Assembly (NCBI GenBank): GCA_963839285.1
Contig: CAWIUN010000020.1
Span: forward strand, 806,001 to 870,000
Origin: DASSSQ01 sp963839285
GTDB taxonomy: Bacteria; Actinomycetota; Thermoleophilia; Gaiellales; Gaiellaceae
DNA length: 64,000 nucleotides
Direction of reading: 5' to 3'
Under the pieces are notes generated by a model that was given only the letters and a program-made list of their open reading frames with translations, was not told where the DNA came from and ran no database searches. A program made the translations under genes and the position numbers. Each line of letters starts with the position of its first letter. Position 1 is the first letter of the stretch. Shown here one piece after another: positions 47,795-57,084 of the stretch.

Positions 47795-49711
47795 GTGGCG
47801 GCCGTGCTCGCCGCGGCCGCTGTCGTAGCGGCCGCCGCGGCCGGGCCCGATCAGAAGGCGAAGCCGCCACGGATCGTCGCCGCCGCAATGGTCGACGCGG
47901 ATCGCGACGCCCGCGCCGACCGTGTCCGCCTGACCTACTCGACGCAGATCCGGCACGCCGCCGACCGCGACGGCCGCTACCCCTTCCGTGTCGCGCGGTA
48001 CCGGATTCGCTCCGTCGGCGCCGCGCACGGGCGGACGCTGGTGCTGCTGCTGGCCGAGAAGGCGACGCCCGACCCGGCCGCCCGCCCCGCGATCCGCTAC
48101 GTGCTCACTCGCTCGGGGCGCGTCGTCGACCGGCGCGGTCGGCAGGCGGCTGCACAGCGCTTCCTGCGGACGAAGGCGCACCGGCGCACACCGCCGGCGC
48201 GGCCCACGACGACCACGTCGACCACGACGACGACGACGCCCGCGACCACGACGAGCGTGCTCGACCGCGACCGGGACGGGACGCCCGACGCTGCCGACTG
48301 TGCGCCCGACGACGCCCGCATCCACCCCGGCGCGCCCGACGCGCCCGACCTCTCGTTCACCGACGCGAACTGCGACGGGATCGACGGCGACGCGGCTCAC
48401 GCGATCTTCGCCTCGCCGAACGGCAGCGACGCGAACCCGGGCACGAGGACGAAGCCGAAGCGGCAGATCGGCGCAGCCGTCGCGGCGGCGGTTGTCGACG
48501 GCCGGGACGTGTACGCGGCGGCCGGGACGTACGCCCGCGTCGCTGCCGAGACCGGCGTCGCGATCTACGGTGGCTACGACGCCGCCGACTGGTCGCGACG
48601 CGGGACGGCTCAGGCGACGACGATCACGGGCAGCCCGGAGGCGGTCCTGCTCGACGGCGACAAGAACGTCCTCCTGCAGCTGGTCGCGGTGCGCGGTACC
48701 CCGACTGCGACCAGCGCCTACGGGATCCGCGCCGTCAACGGCTCCGGCCTGACGCTGCAGCGCGTGACGGTGACCGCCGTCGACGCGCTGGCGGGAGCGG
48801 CCGGGAACCCGGGTGCGGGCGGGGCACGCGGCGGCGACGGCCCGGACGGCCGGGCGGGCAAGTGCGACGACAGCATCGCGGCCGGTCCCGTCAGCGGCGG
48901 GTCGAGTCCCGCGGGACGCCCCGGCGGGGCCGGCGGCAGCGGCGGCACCACCGACATCTTCAGCGGCAAGGAGAACGGGCAGGCCGGGGGCCCGGGCGGC
49001 GGCGGCGCGCCGGGCGGCGCGGGCGGCAAGAACGGCAATCCCGGGAAGCCGGGCGGCAACGGCGGCCCGGGCGCGAACGGCGCCGCGGGCGCCGGCGGGG
49101 CCGGCGGAACCGTCGCGACGACGCAGGGCTCGACCTGGCAGGGCGGGCGTGCCGGGGCCCCGGGAACGCCCGGCGGGCCGGGCGGCGGCGGCGGCGGCGG
49201 CGGGGGCGGCGGCGGCCAGGACGGCTTCACCGTGCGGAACGGCGCCGGTAACGGCGGGGGCGGCGGCGGCGGCGGTGCCGGCGGCGGCGGCGGCGGCCGC
49301 GGCGGCTCGCCCGGCGGCGGCTCCTTCGGCGTCTACCTCTACGACTCGACGCTCGTCGTCTCCGACTCGAGCTCCGTCACCGCAGGCCGGGGCGGCGCCG
49401 GCGGCCGCGGCGGGGCGGGCGGCTCCGGCGGCCTGCCCGGTGCCGGCGGCCTGGGCGGCACCACCTGCACCTCCGAGGTCGGCGCCGGCGGGAACGGCGG
49501 CAACGGCGGTCTCGGCGGCCGCGGCGGCGGGGGCGGCGGCGGCGCGGGTGGCCCGAGCATCGGGATCTTCAGGGCAGGCGGCTCGAACGCGACCGTCCGG
49601 CAGTCGACCGTCGCCCACGGCGCGGCGGGCGCGGGTGGGGCCGGCGGCGGCACGGCGCCGCTCGCGGGCGGCACGGGCCAGGCCGGGCCCGCAGCCGACC
49701 TCTACCCCTGA
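47795..49711 (+). CDS. Secreted glycine-rich protein with calcium-binding and beta-helix-like parts
   Basis: 638 residues from GTG 47795; a CTG at 47768 would add an RRR signal-peptide n-region and overlap the previous stop. Hydrophobic start (AAVLAAAAVVAAAAAG), then ADRVRLTYSTQIRHA, a threonine linker, a TSP3/MopRP-like calcium loop (DRDRDGTPDAADCAPDDARIHPGAPD region, followed by FTDANCDGIDGD), and a DUF1565-like opening of a parallel beta-helix (SPNGSDANPGTRTKP). The last ~310 residues are a collagen-like Gly-rich array of GG(A/N/G)GG type interrupted by short beta-helix strands (FGVYLYDSTLVVSDSSSVTAG). Probably a cell-surface or matrix protein. Intact despite extreme GC. Confidence 0.75.
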   Translation: MAAVLAAAAVVAAAAAGPDQKAKPPRIVAAAMVDADRDARADRVRLTYSTQIRHAADRDGRYPFRVARYRIRSVGAAHGRTLVLLLAEKATPDPAARPAIRYVLTRSGRVVDRRGRQAAAQRFLRTKAHRRTPPARPTTTTSTTTTTTPATTTSVLDRDRDGTPDAADCAPDDARIHPGAPDAPDLSFTDANCDGIDGDAAHAIFASPNGSDANPGTRTKPKRQIGAAVAAAVVDGRDVYAAAGTYARVAAETGVAIYGGYDAADWSRRGTAQATTITGSPEAVLLDGDKNVLLQLVAVRGTPTATSAYGIRAVNGSGLTLQRVTVTAVDALAGAAGNPGAGGARGGDGPDGRAGKCDDSIAAGPVSGGSSPAGRPGGAGGSGGTTDIFSGKENGQAGGPGGGGAPGGAGGKNGNPGKPGGNGGPGANGAAGAGGAGGTVATTQGSTWQGGRAGAPGTPGGPGGGGGGGGGGGGQDGFTVRNGAGNGGGGGGGGAGGGGGGRGGSPGGGSFGVYLYDSTLVVSDSSSVTAGRGGAGGRGGAGGSGGLPGAGGLGGTTCTSEVGAGGNGGNGGLGGRGGGGGGGAGGPSIGIFRAGGSNATVRQSTVAHGAAGAGGAGGGTAPLAGGTGQAGPAADLYP

Positions 49712-49926
49712 TCCTGCTCCCGCCCGACCCGGCGGCGCGCTCGCTCGTCGAGACGGCGCCCTTCCACGAGAGCGGGGACCGGCCGCTGATGGAGGTGCTG
49801 GCCGCGCGCGACGACCGCGCGGAGGCGCTGCGCGTGTAGGAGCGGCTGCGCGTGCTGCCGCGCGAGGAGCTCGGCGCGGCACCGAGCCCGTCGACGCAGG
49901 AGCTACACCGTGTCCTGCTCGGGTAG
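49711..49926 (+). pseudogene. Remnant of a BTAD (SARP/AfsR-type) regulator domain
   Basis: In frame from 49711 the DNA reads PPDPAARSLVETAPFHESGD, RPLMEVLAARDDRAEALRV, a stop TAG (49837-49839), ERLRVLPREELGAAPSPSTQ and ELHRVLLG, then TAG. This is the end of a bacterial transcriptional activator domain (family pattern: APxxExxxxLLMxALAxxGDxxEALRVYExLRxxLxxELGxxPSPxxxxLHxxLL). The stop sits where the family has Tyr. No start, no DNA-binding domain. It overlaps the 3' end of rnc. It is a decayed fragment, not a working gene. Confidence 0.75.
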
Positions 49927-50568
49927 GTCGAGCCGCTCGAGCGCCTCCTTGGCGGCCTCCTGCTCGGCGTCCTTCTTCGAGCGGCCGCTGCCGGAGCCGA
50001 CCTGCTCGTCCTCGATCACGGCCGCTGCGGTGAAGGTGCGCTCGTGCGGCGGACCGTCCACCGCCAGCACCCGGTAGCTGACCGCCCGCCCGTCGCGTGC
50101 GAGCGCCTCCTGCAGCTCGGTCTTGTAGTCGACGTGGTGGGTGAGCGCGTAGTCGATCCGGCCGGCGAAGGCCTCGACGACCGTCCGCTCGATCGGCTCG
50201 AAGCCGTGCTCGAGGTAGAGCGCGGCGAGCGCGGCCTCGAGCAGCGCGGCGAGGACGTTGCGGTTGGAGGCGAGCCGCTCGGCCTCCTCCTGCGGCAGAC
50301 CGGGCGCATGCCGCACGAGCCCCTCGTCGAGCCGGAGCTCCCGCGCGACGACGGCGCAGCTCGCCCGGGAGACGACGTGCGAGCGGATCTTGGCCATGCT
50401 CCCCTCGCTGAACTCCGGGAACCGGTCGAAGAGCTCGCGCGCGATCGCGAGCTCCAGCACCGAGTCGCCGAGGAACTCGAGCCGCTCGTAGGACGAGGCG
50501 CGGTCGGGCGCCCAGGAGGAATGGGTGAAGACGTGCTCCAGCCGCTCGGGCGGGAGCTCGTCGATCAA
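49903..50568 (-). CDS. rnc: Ribonuclease III
   Basis: 221 residues, intact. Cuts double-stranded RNA in rRNA and mRNA processing. Nuclease domain with the signature YERLEFLGDSVLELAIARELF, metal-binding Glu/Asp, and FEPIERTVVEAF; double-stranded-RNA-binding domain YKTELQEALARDGRAVSYRVLAVDGPPHER and GSGRSKKDAEQEAAKEAL. TTG 50568 is the likely start (HSSWAPDRASS follows quickly). Downstream of acpP and plsX in the classic rpmF-plsX-acpP-rnc order; smc, often next, is here transposed to the other side of the glycine-rich gene. Confidence 0.94.
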   Translation of the reverse strand: MIDELPPERLEHVFTHSSWAPDRASSYERLEFLGDSVLELAIARELFDRFPEFSEGSMAKIRSHVVSRASCAVVARELRLDEGLVRHAPGLPQEEAERLASNRNVLAALLEAALAALYLEHGFEPIERTVVEAFAGRIDYALTHHVDYKTELQEALARDGRAVSYRVLAVDGPPHERTFTAAAVIEDEQVGSGSGRSKKDAEQEAAKEALERLDLPEQDTV

Positions 50569-50596
50569 CTGTGCGAGGGACGCTCCGGCGTGCCCG

Positions 50597-50842
50597 CTAC
50601 TGGTGCGACGAGACGTAGTCGACTGCCTGCCCGACCGTCGTGATCTTCTGGGCGTCCTCGTCCGAGATCTTGATCCCGAACTGGTCCTCGAGCTCCATGA
50701 TCAGCTCGACGAGGTCGAGCGAGTCCGCGTCGAGATCGTCCTGGAAGGAGGCCTCCTCCGTGATCTCGCTCTCGTCGATGCCCAGCTGCTCGACGAGCAC
50801 CTCCTTGACGCGATCGTAGACCTCTTCGCGCGACGCTGCCAT
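50597..50842 (-). CDS. acpP: Acyl carrier protein
   Basis: 81 residues, intact. Carries growing fatty acyl chains on 4'-phosphopantetheine, attached at the Ser in DDLDADSLDLVELIMELED. Ends EDAQKITTVGQAVDYV. ATG 50842 has GAGGTGAC just upstream, overlapping the end of plsX (stop at 50844). Very acidic, standard length. Confidence 0.96.
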   Translation of the reverse strand: MAASREEVYDRVKEVLVEQLGIDESEITEEASFQDDLDADSLDLVELIMELEDQFGIKISDEDAQKITTVGQAVDYVSSHQ

Positions 50843-50843
50843 G

Positions 50844-51851
50844 TCACCTCATTTGGGGTTGGGTTGCCTGAGAGCGCGCCGATGCTACCACGCGCTCGGG
50901 CAGCCGCTCCGCCAGGTGCTCCACCACGCGATGCTCGACGCCGCGCGCCGCGAGCCGGATCGCGTTCGCGACCGCGGTCCGCGAGGAGTTCCCGTGCGCG
51001 ATCACCGCGAGGCCGCGGAGCCCGAGCAGGTAGGCGCCGCCGTAGCTGTCCGGGTCGAGGCGGGTGCGCAGCCGGTTCGCGGCGGGGCGGATCAGGAGAC
51101 CGCCGAGCCTGCCCGGCACGGTCGCCGTGATCTCCTGCCGGAGCGCGTCGAGCAGGCTCCGGATCGTGCCCTCGAGCAGCTTCAGCGAGACGTTGCCCGT
51201 GAAGCCGTCGGTGACGACGACGTCGGTGCCGCCCTCGAGCAGCTCGCGGCTCTCGACGTTGCCGCGGAAGTCGAGCCCGGCGGCCCCGGCGAGCAGCCGG
51301 TGCGCCTCGAGCGCGAGCGCGTTCCCCTTCTCGGGCTCCTCGCCGATCGAGAGCAGGCGCACCGAGGGCCGCTCGATCCCGAGGACGTGCTCGGCGAAGA
51401 CGGCGCCCATGACCGCGAACTGGAGCAGGTGCTCCGCGCGCGCGTCCGCGTTCGCGCCGGCGTCGAGCAGCACCGAGGGGCCGCTCCGCGAGGGGATCGG
51501 GACGGCGATCGCGGGTCGGAAGACGCCCTGGACGCGGCGCAGCGTCAGCAGCGCGGCGGCCAGCATCGCGCCCGTGTTCCCGGCCGAGACGACCGCGTCG
51601 GCGTTGCCGAGCCCGACCGCGCGGCAGGCGGCGACGAGGCTCGAGTCCGGCTTGGCCCGGACGGCCTCGGCCGGCTTCTCGTGCATCTCGATGACGCCGT
51701 CGGTCTCGACGAGCGGCAGCCCGTGGGTCTCCGTCCCCGCGGGGCCGTAGAGGATCGGCTGCAGCTCCTCCGACGCCGCCTCGAGCGCGCCCGCGACGAT
51801 CTCCTCCGGCGCGCGGTCCCCGCCCATGGCGTCGACGGCGATCCGGATCAA
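50844..51851 (-). CDS. plsX: Phosphate acyltransferase PlsX
   Basis: 335 residues, intact. Makes acyl-phosphate from acyl-ACP for phospholipid synthesis. IRIAVDAMGGDRAPEEIVAGA, SAGNTGAMLAAAL, VLLDAGANADARAEHLLQFA, LLSIGEEPEKGN, VTDGFTGNVSLKLLEG and YGGAYLLGLRGLAVIAHG are all family hallmarks. TTG start at 51851, 8 bases after the rpmF stop; acpP follows directly. So rpmF-plsX-acpP-rnc form one operon. Confidence 0.96.
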   Translation of the reverse strand: MIRIAVDAMGGDRAPEEIVAGALEAASEELQPILYGPAGTETHGLPLVETDGVIEMHEKPAEAVRAKPDSSLVAACRAVGLGNADAVVSAGNTGAMLAAALLTLRRVQGVFRPAIAVPIPSRSGPSVLLDAGANADARAEHLLQFAVMGAVFAEHVLGIERPSVRLLSIGEEPEKGNALALEAHRLLAGAAGLDFRGNVESRELLEGGTDVVVTDGFTGNVSLKLLEGTIRSLLDALRQEITATVPGRLGGLLIRPAANRLRTRLDPDSYGGAYLLGLRGLAVIAHGNSSRTAVANAIRLAARGVEHRVVEHLAERLPERVVASARSQATQPQMR

Positions 51852-51858
51852 GGCCGCT

Positions 51859-52047
51859 CTAGGGCGCCGTGCTGCGGAGCGGCTCGACCTCGCGGCCCTT
51901 GTACGTGCCGCAGGTCGGGCAGACGGCGTGCGGCCGCTTGGGCTGGTGGCAGACCGGGCACTCCTGGACGCTCGGCGTCGCCAGCTTGAAGTGCGTCCGC
52001 CGCTTGTCGCGCCGCGCCTTGGATGTCTTTCGCTTCGGGACCGCCAT
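51859..52047 (-). CDS. rpmF: 50S ribosomal protein L32 (bL32)
   Basis: 62 residues, intact. AVPKRKTSKARRDKRRTHFKL and a zinc ribbon CPVCHQPKRPHAVCPTC with all four cysteines. The upstream partner yceD (DUF177), normally adjacent, is 2.2 kb away because an ABC-F ATPase and a response regulator on the plus strand lie between. Confidence 0.96.
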   Translation of the reverse strand: MAVPKRKTSKARRDKRRTHFKLATPSVQECPVCHQPKRPHAVCPTCGTYKGREVEPLRSTAP

Positions 52048-52232
52048 CGCGGCGGACACTATAGCGGCAGCGCCCGCGGATCGACCTTGCGGCCGGCGCC
52101 GGTGCCCGTGCGGATCGGCTAGGATCGTCCGCGAGCCTCCGGGCTCGCCACCATGCGCGCCCTCTAGTCGATACCCGCCGACCCGCCCGCGGCCCCGCCG
52201 CGCGGCCGTCCGTTTCGACCTGAGGAGGAGAG

Positions 52233-53821
52233 ATGCCGGGATCCCTGGCCGCGCACGACATCGAGAAGAGCTACGGCGCCGAGACGATCCTCGCGGGCGT
52301 CTCCCTGACCGTCCCGCCGGGGGCGCGCGTCGGCGTGCTCGGGCCGAACGGGATCGGCAAGTCGACGCTGCTGCGCCTGCTCGCGGGCGTCGAGGAGCCC
52401 GACGGCGGCTCGGTCGTCCGCGACGGCGAGGTCGGCTGGCTGCCGCAGGAGCCGGACGCACGCCCGGGCGAGACGCTGCTCGGCTACCTCGCCCGCCGTA
52501 CCGGCGTCGCGGCCGCCGAGGCGGAGATGGACGCGCTCGCGGCGCGGCTCGGCGGGGAGCCGGAGCTGGCAGAGGCCTACGGCGCGGCGCTCGACCGCTT
52601 CCTCGCGCTCGGCGGCGGCGACTTCGAGGCCCGCGCCCGCGCCGTCTGCGCCGGCGGTCGGCCTCGCCGAGCTCGCCGACCGCCCGCTCGGCGCCGTCTC
52701 GGGCGGCCAGGCCGCGCGTGCCCGGCTGGCGGCGATCCTGCTCGCGCGCTTCGACGTCTTCCTGCTCGACGAGCCGACGAACGACCTCGACTTCGCGGGC
52801 ATCGAGCTGCTGGAGCGGTTCGTCGCGGGGATCCGCGGCGGCCTCGTCGTCGTCTCGCACGACCGCGCCTTCCTCGAGCGGACGATCGACCGCGTCGTCG
52901 AGCTGGAGGCCGAGACGCGGCGGCTGCGCAGCTACGCGGGCGGGTTCGCCGAGTACGAGCGCATGCGCGCGGCCGCGCGGCAGGCCGAGGAGGCGGCCTG
53001 GGCGCGCTACACCGAGGAGCGCGACCGCTTCGGCAGCCTGCTCTCGGAGCGGCGGACCGAGGCCCGCGCAGGCGGCAAGCAGGCCGACAGGCGCGGCACG
53101 AACGCGCTCTCCGGCAAGGTCCGCCAGGCCGAGCGGCGGGTCGAGCGGCTCGACCGCGACCGGCCCGACGTCCCCTGGAGCCCCTGGCGCCTGCAGCTCG
53201 AGCTCGCGGAGGGCCCGCGCGGCGGCGACCTCGTCGCGGCCCTCGAGGGCGCGGTCGTCGAGCGCGGCGCGTTCCGGCTCGGGCCGGTCGACCTCGAGCT
53301 GCGCCGCGGCGACAGGCTCGCCCTCGTCGGGCCGAACGGCTCCGGCAAGACGACGCTCCTGGCGGCGCTGCTCGGCGAGCTGCCGCTCGCGGCCGGCCGG
53401 CGGCGGGTCGGCCCGGGCGCGCGGCTCGGGCGGCTCGACCAGCGACGCGAGCTCTTCGCGGGCTCCGAGCCGCTGCTCGAGCCGTTCCGCCGCGAGACGG
53501 GCCTCCCCGAGGGCGAGGCGCGCACGCTGCTCGGCCGCTACGCGCTGCGCGGCGAGGCGGTCCTGCGCCCCGCGTGCTCGCTCTCGCCGGGCGAGCGGAC
53601 GCGGGCGCTCGTCGCGCTCCTCGCCGCCCGCGGGCGTCAACGCGCTCGTGCTCGACGAGCCGACGAACCACCTCGACCTCGAGGCGATCGAGCAGCTCGA
53701 GTCGGCCCTCGCCGGCTTCGGGGGCGCGGTCGTGCTCGTCACGCACGACCGGCGGCTGCTCGAGGGGTTCGCTCCCACGGGCACGCTCGACCTCGGCGCG
53801 TCATACTTCGGCTCGGCGTGA
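52233..53821 (+). CDS. ABC-F family ATPase (ribosome-associated type; two frameshifts)
   Basis: About 528 residues, two ABC domains without membrane segments. Domain 1: GVLGPNGIGKSTLLRLLAGV, VSGGQAARARLA, FLLDEPTNDLD, VVSHDRAFLE. A linker rich in Arg/Glu follows (KQADRRGTNALSGKVRQAERRV). Domain 2: LVGPNGSGKTTLLAALLGEL, SLSPGERTRALVALLA, VLDEPTNHLDLEAIEQLE, VTHDRRLLE. ABC-F proteins act on the ribosome in translation or antibiotic protection. Extra bases near 52654 (TGCGCCGGCGGTCGG) and 53635 (GCCCGCGGGCGTC). ATG 52233 has GGAGGAGAG upstream. Divergent from rpmF. Confidence 0.88.
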
Positions 53822-53835
53822 CGGGGCTCCCGCGC

Positions 53836-54229
53836 ATGGCAGTCCGGGTTCTGATCGTCGACGACGACGAGGTGTTCGCGAAGAGCCTCGAGTCGCGGCT
53901 GACCGGCGACGGGCGGATCGAGGTCGTCGGCCGGGCGACCCGCGGCACCGACGCCCTGCGCATGACCCGGACGCTCGAGCCCGACATCGTCCTGATGGAC
54001 ATCGCGATGCCGCGGATGGACGGGCTCACCGCCGCCCGGCGCCTGCGCAAGACCTGCCCGGCGCGTGCGGGTCGTGATGCTGACCGGCTCCGACATCGAA
54101 GCCGACCAGAACCGCGCCCGCGAGGTCGGGGCGAGCTACTTCCGCAAGGACTCGCTCGACCTGCTCGCGGACGAGCTCGCCCGGGCTGAGGAACGCGCGC
54201 CGGCGGAGCGCCGCCGGGCCGACTCCTAG
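53836..54229 (+). CDS. Single-domain response regulator (one frameshift)
   Basis: About 130 residues, a CheY-like receiver and no output domain. Acidic pocket VLIVDDDEVF, phospho-acceptor Asp in DIVLMDIAMPRMDGL, Thr in VVMLTGSD, and Lys in SYFRKDSLD. One extra base near 54060 (TGCCCGGCGCGTG) shifts the frame after LRKTCP. It lies 14 bases after the ABC-F stop and may be cotranscribed. No histidine kinase is adjacent. Its TAG shares CTAG with the DUF177 stop. Confidence 0.82.
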
Positions 54230-54733
54230 AGCGCGTCCTTGAGCGACTCGAGCGCCGCCCAGCGCGGGTCGCCGCCCTCGCGCTCGTGCTCGTGCGGCTC
54301 CTCGTTCAGGTTCCTGCCGCAGACCGGGCAGAGCCCCGCGCAGTCCGCACGGCAGAGGATCTGGTCGGGCAGCGCGAGGACGACCGAGTCGCGCGCCCCA
54401 GGCGGAGAGGTCGAGCCGGTCGTCCTCGAGGTAGGGCGTCCGCAGCTCGTCCGAGTCGGGGTTCGTCGCCTGGTACTCGCGCACGTCGATCGGCAGGTCG
54501 ACGACGGCGTCGCCGAGGCAGCGGTAGCAGGGCCCGTGCAGCCGCACGCGGAAGCGGAGGCGGAGCGCGGTGCCCGTCGTGGCGCGGTTGACGACGAGCT
54601 CCGCGGGGACGGTCTCGGGCACCGGCAGGTAGCGCTGCCCGCCGAACTCGAGCGGCTGCAGCTCGAGCTCGACCTCCTCGCGGTGCTCCTCGCCCGACCG
54701 GAGCTTCAGCCGCCGCAGATCGAAGCTGGTCAT
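54226..54733 (-). CDS. yceD: YceD / DUF177 protein (one frameshift)
   Basis: About 169 residues. Large ribosomal RNA accumulation protein family, usually next to rpmF. Seen: LPVPETVPAELVVNRATTGTALRLRF, HGPCYRCLGDAVVDLPIDVREY and a late Cys cluster CRADCAGLCPVCGRNLN, then WAALESLKDAL. An extra base near 54400 (GCCTGGGGCGCGCG) shifts the frame after DLSAW. ATG 54733 is 6 bases after TACGCT (54745-54740), leaderless. Here it is cut off from rpmF by two plus-strand genes. Confidence 0.83.
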
Positions 54734-54875
54734 GCGGCCAGCGTAGCTCCCGGCGCGGCTCCGGCGGCTGTCAGGGCGGGGTAAGGGTTCTGTGAAATGG
54801 CGTTTGGACGGGCAGGAGCCACGGCGCCAGGCTGCTAAGTCTTGAGCCGGAACCCGTCTACCTAGGGGGAAACGG

Positions 54876-55709
54876 ATGAAACGACCTGCGACACGCAACC
54901 GCCGGCTGGCGGCCGCAGCAGTGTTGACCGCGGCGCTCGCCGTTCCGGCGGCGGTCTTCGCGACCGGCGGCATCGCCCAGTCCTCGACCGCCGCACAGGC
55001 GCAGTACGCACCGCAGAACACCGGCGCCCCGGTGATCTCGGGCACCGCGCAGGAGGGCCAGACGCTGACCGCGAACACCGGCACCTGGCAGAGCTCCTCG
55101 AACGTCAGCTACACGTACCAGTGGCAGCGCTGCAACTCGAGCGGCGCCGCCTGCGTCGAGATCTCGGGCGCGAACGGCGCCCAGTACGGGGTCGTCGCCG
55201 CCGACGTCGGCAACCGCCTCCGCGTCGTCGTCACGGCCCGCAACAGCGACGGCTCCTCGGCGGCGAACTCGTCGGTGACGGTGCCGGTGACCGCGAAGAG
55301 CACGACGACGCTGCCGGCGGGGGCGATCAAGGAGTCGAACGGCCGCACCTCGATCCCGGCCACGAGCGTCGCGCCGCCCGAGCGGCTGATCGTGCAGGAC
55401 GTCAAGTTCGACCCGAGCCCGGTCCGCTCGCGGACGACGATCACCGGGCGCTTCCACATCGTCGACACGCGGGGCTACGACGTGCGCGACGCGCTCGTGT
55501 ACGCGATCGGCCTCCCGTACAGCCGCGTCGACGGCGCGCCCGAGGTGAAGACGGGCCAGGACGGCTGGGCGACGATCGAGTTCCAGCCGGACCGCTTCTT
55601 CCCGGTCAAGGGGTACATCACCTTCTTCGTCCGGGCGCGCAAGCAGGGCGACAACGTCCTGACGGGCGTCTCCAGCCGGCGGCTCGTGCAGGTGACGATC
55701 AACCGCTAG
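54876..55709 (+). CDS. Secreted Ig-like domain protein
   Basis: 277 residues, intact. Signal peptide (RNRRLAAAAVLTAALAVPAAVFA), then one Ig-like/Big domain with the Solirubrobacterales-type repeat: NTGAPVISGTAQEGQTLTAN, TYQWQRCNSSGAACVEISGA, YGVVAADVGNRLRVVVTARN. A Thr-rich hinge leads to a second beta-rich domain (RLIVQDVKFDPSPVRSRTTI, GYITFFVRARKQGDNVLTGV). Probably a surface or exported protein; binding partner unknown. ATG follows CTAGGGGGAAACGG (weak Shine-Dalgarno GGGGG). Convergent with the O-antigen-ligase-like gene, ends overlapping slightly. Confidence 0.78.
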   Translation: MKRPATRNRRLAAAAVLTAALAVPAAVFATGGIAQSSTAAQAQYAPQNTGAPVISGTAQEGQTLTANTGTWQSSSNVSYTYQWQRCNSSGAACVEISGANGAQYGVVAADVGNRLRVVVTARNSDGSSAANSSVTVPVTAKSTTTLPAGAIKESNGRTSIPATSVAPPERLIVQDVKFDPSPVRSRTTITGRFHIVDTRGYDVRDALVYAIGLPYSRVDGAPEVKTGQDGWATIEFQPDRFFPVKGYITFFVRARKQGDNVLTGVSSRRLVQVTINR

Positions 55710-57070
55710 GCGCTTCCCGGCCGAGCGGGTTCAGGCGGGCGGCCGTCGCGGCCGCCCGCCGCCGCTCGGGGCCCGTGGCCGCGTCGCGCAGCGCGGCCCA
55801 GAGCCGCCAGTCGTGCGGGTCGCGGTCGAGCGCCTCGCGCAGCGCGGCCGGGTCGCCGCCGCGTGCCGCGGACGCGAGCCGCCACGGCTCGGCCGCCCAG
55901 GGAGCCCAGCGCCGCGCCCGCCGCGCCTGCGGCGAGCGCCTTCGCGGTGTCGCCGCGGCGGAGCGCGTCCTGCGCGGAGGCGGTCGCGGCGTTCCCGGCG
56001 AGGCCGACGAGCGCGAGCGCCGCGACCGCGCCCAGGGCCGCGAGCCCGGCCCCGCGCACGGCGGCTCGTGAGGATTCGACGCTCGGAGGCAGCGCGGCGA
56101 GCCCGCAGAGGAGCCCGGCGAGGCTGACCGCCGGCAGCTCCCACTGCCAGTCGACGCCGGCGCCGACGACCCAGGCGGCGTAGGCCCCGAGCGCGGCGCC
56201 GCCGCGGCCGAGCAGAAACGGCAGCGAGAGCGTGCCCGCGAGCAGCAGCAGCCCGACGGGGCCGAGCTCCGCCAGCACCTCGAGCTCGAGGCTGTGCGCG
56301 TCGCGGGCCTCGAGCGGCGCGGGCCGGCGCAGCAGCCATTCCTGCCGGTAGGTGCCGGCGCCCGACCCGAGCGCGGGGTTCGCCCGCGCGTCGGCGGTCG
56401 CGACGTCCCAGTAGATCGAGCGCTGGTGCCCGTGCAGGCCCGCGAGCACGACGACGGCGGCGAGGACGGCGGCGAGCGGCGCCAGCCGCGGCAGCCGGCC
56501 GACGACGAGGCCGACGCCGAGGCCGAGCCAGGCGCCGTCGCTGCCCGCGAGCGCGAGCACCGGCACCGTCAGGCCGAGCGCGGGCCACGTCCACGGCCGG
56601 CGCAGCGCCAGCACCGAGCCGATCGCCGCCAGGAGCGCCAGCCCGTTCGCGTAGCCGACCGGCTCGGCCGAGGCGCCCGTCACGTCCTCGTACCCGTGCA
56701 GGCGCCAGGCGAGGTTCCAGGCGCAGACGACGACGGCGGCGGCGAGCACGCCGTCCTCGGCGCCGCGCCGGAAGAGGAGCGCGGCGGCCGCGAGCCCGGC
56801 GAGGTAGACGAGGTCGCGCTCGACCTCGAGCGCCGTCGCCGGCACGCTGCGCGACCAGACCGCCGAGAGCGCCGTCCAGGCGGTGAAGGCGGCGAGGCCG
56901 CCGAGGAGCAGGAGCTGCGGGCGCGAGGGGAGCCGCGGCTCGAGGACGAGCGCGAGCCCGCCCGCCCAGCAGAGCGCGAGCGCGGCCCAGCCCCAGGAGA
57001 CCGCCCCCCAGCCGCCTCCCGCGGCCGCGAGCCCGAGGACGCTCCCGAAGGCAAGCAGCCGCCCCGCCAT
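55699..57070 (-). CDS. O-antigen ligase-like polytopic membrane protein (one frameshift)
   Basis: About 457 residues with ten or more hydrophobic helices (LLAFGSVLGLAAAGGG, AALLFRRGAEDGVLAAAVVV, LALLAAIGSVLALRR). The Wzy/WaaL-type loop is visible: NPALGSGAGTYRQEWLLRRP then RDAHSLELEVLAELGPVGLLLL. After the membrane part comes a TPR-like end in another frame: an extra base near 55925 joins KALAAGA to RARRWAPWAAEPWRLASAAR and RDPHDWRLWAALRDAA. It may polymerise or ligate a surface glycan. ATG 57070 is 7 bases after TAGGCT, leaderless. Confidence 0.75.
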
Positions 57071-57084
57071 CGGCCGGAGCCTAG

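Noticed and set aside
48780..49690. Repetitive GGC-rich DNA that might be taken for a CRISPR or tandem repeat array.
   Set aside because: Repeats are irregular and in frame with a Gly-rich protein; no fixed-length repeats or spacers. No CRISPR array or cas gene was seen in the window.
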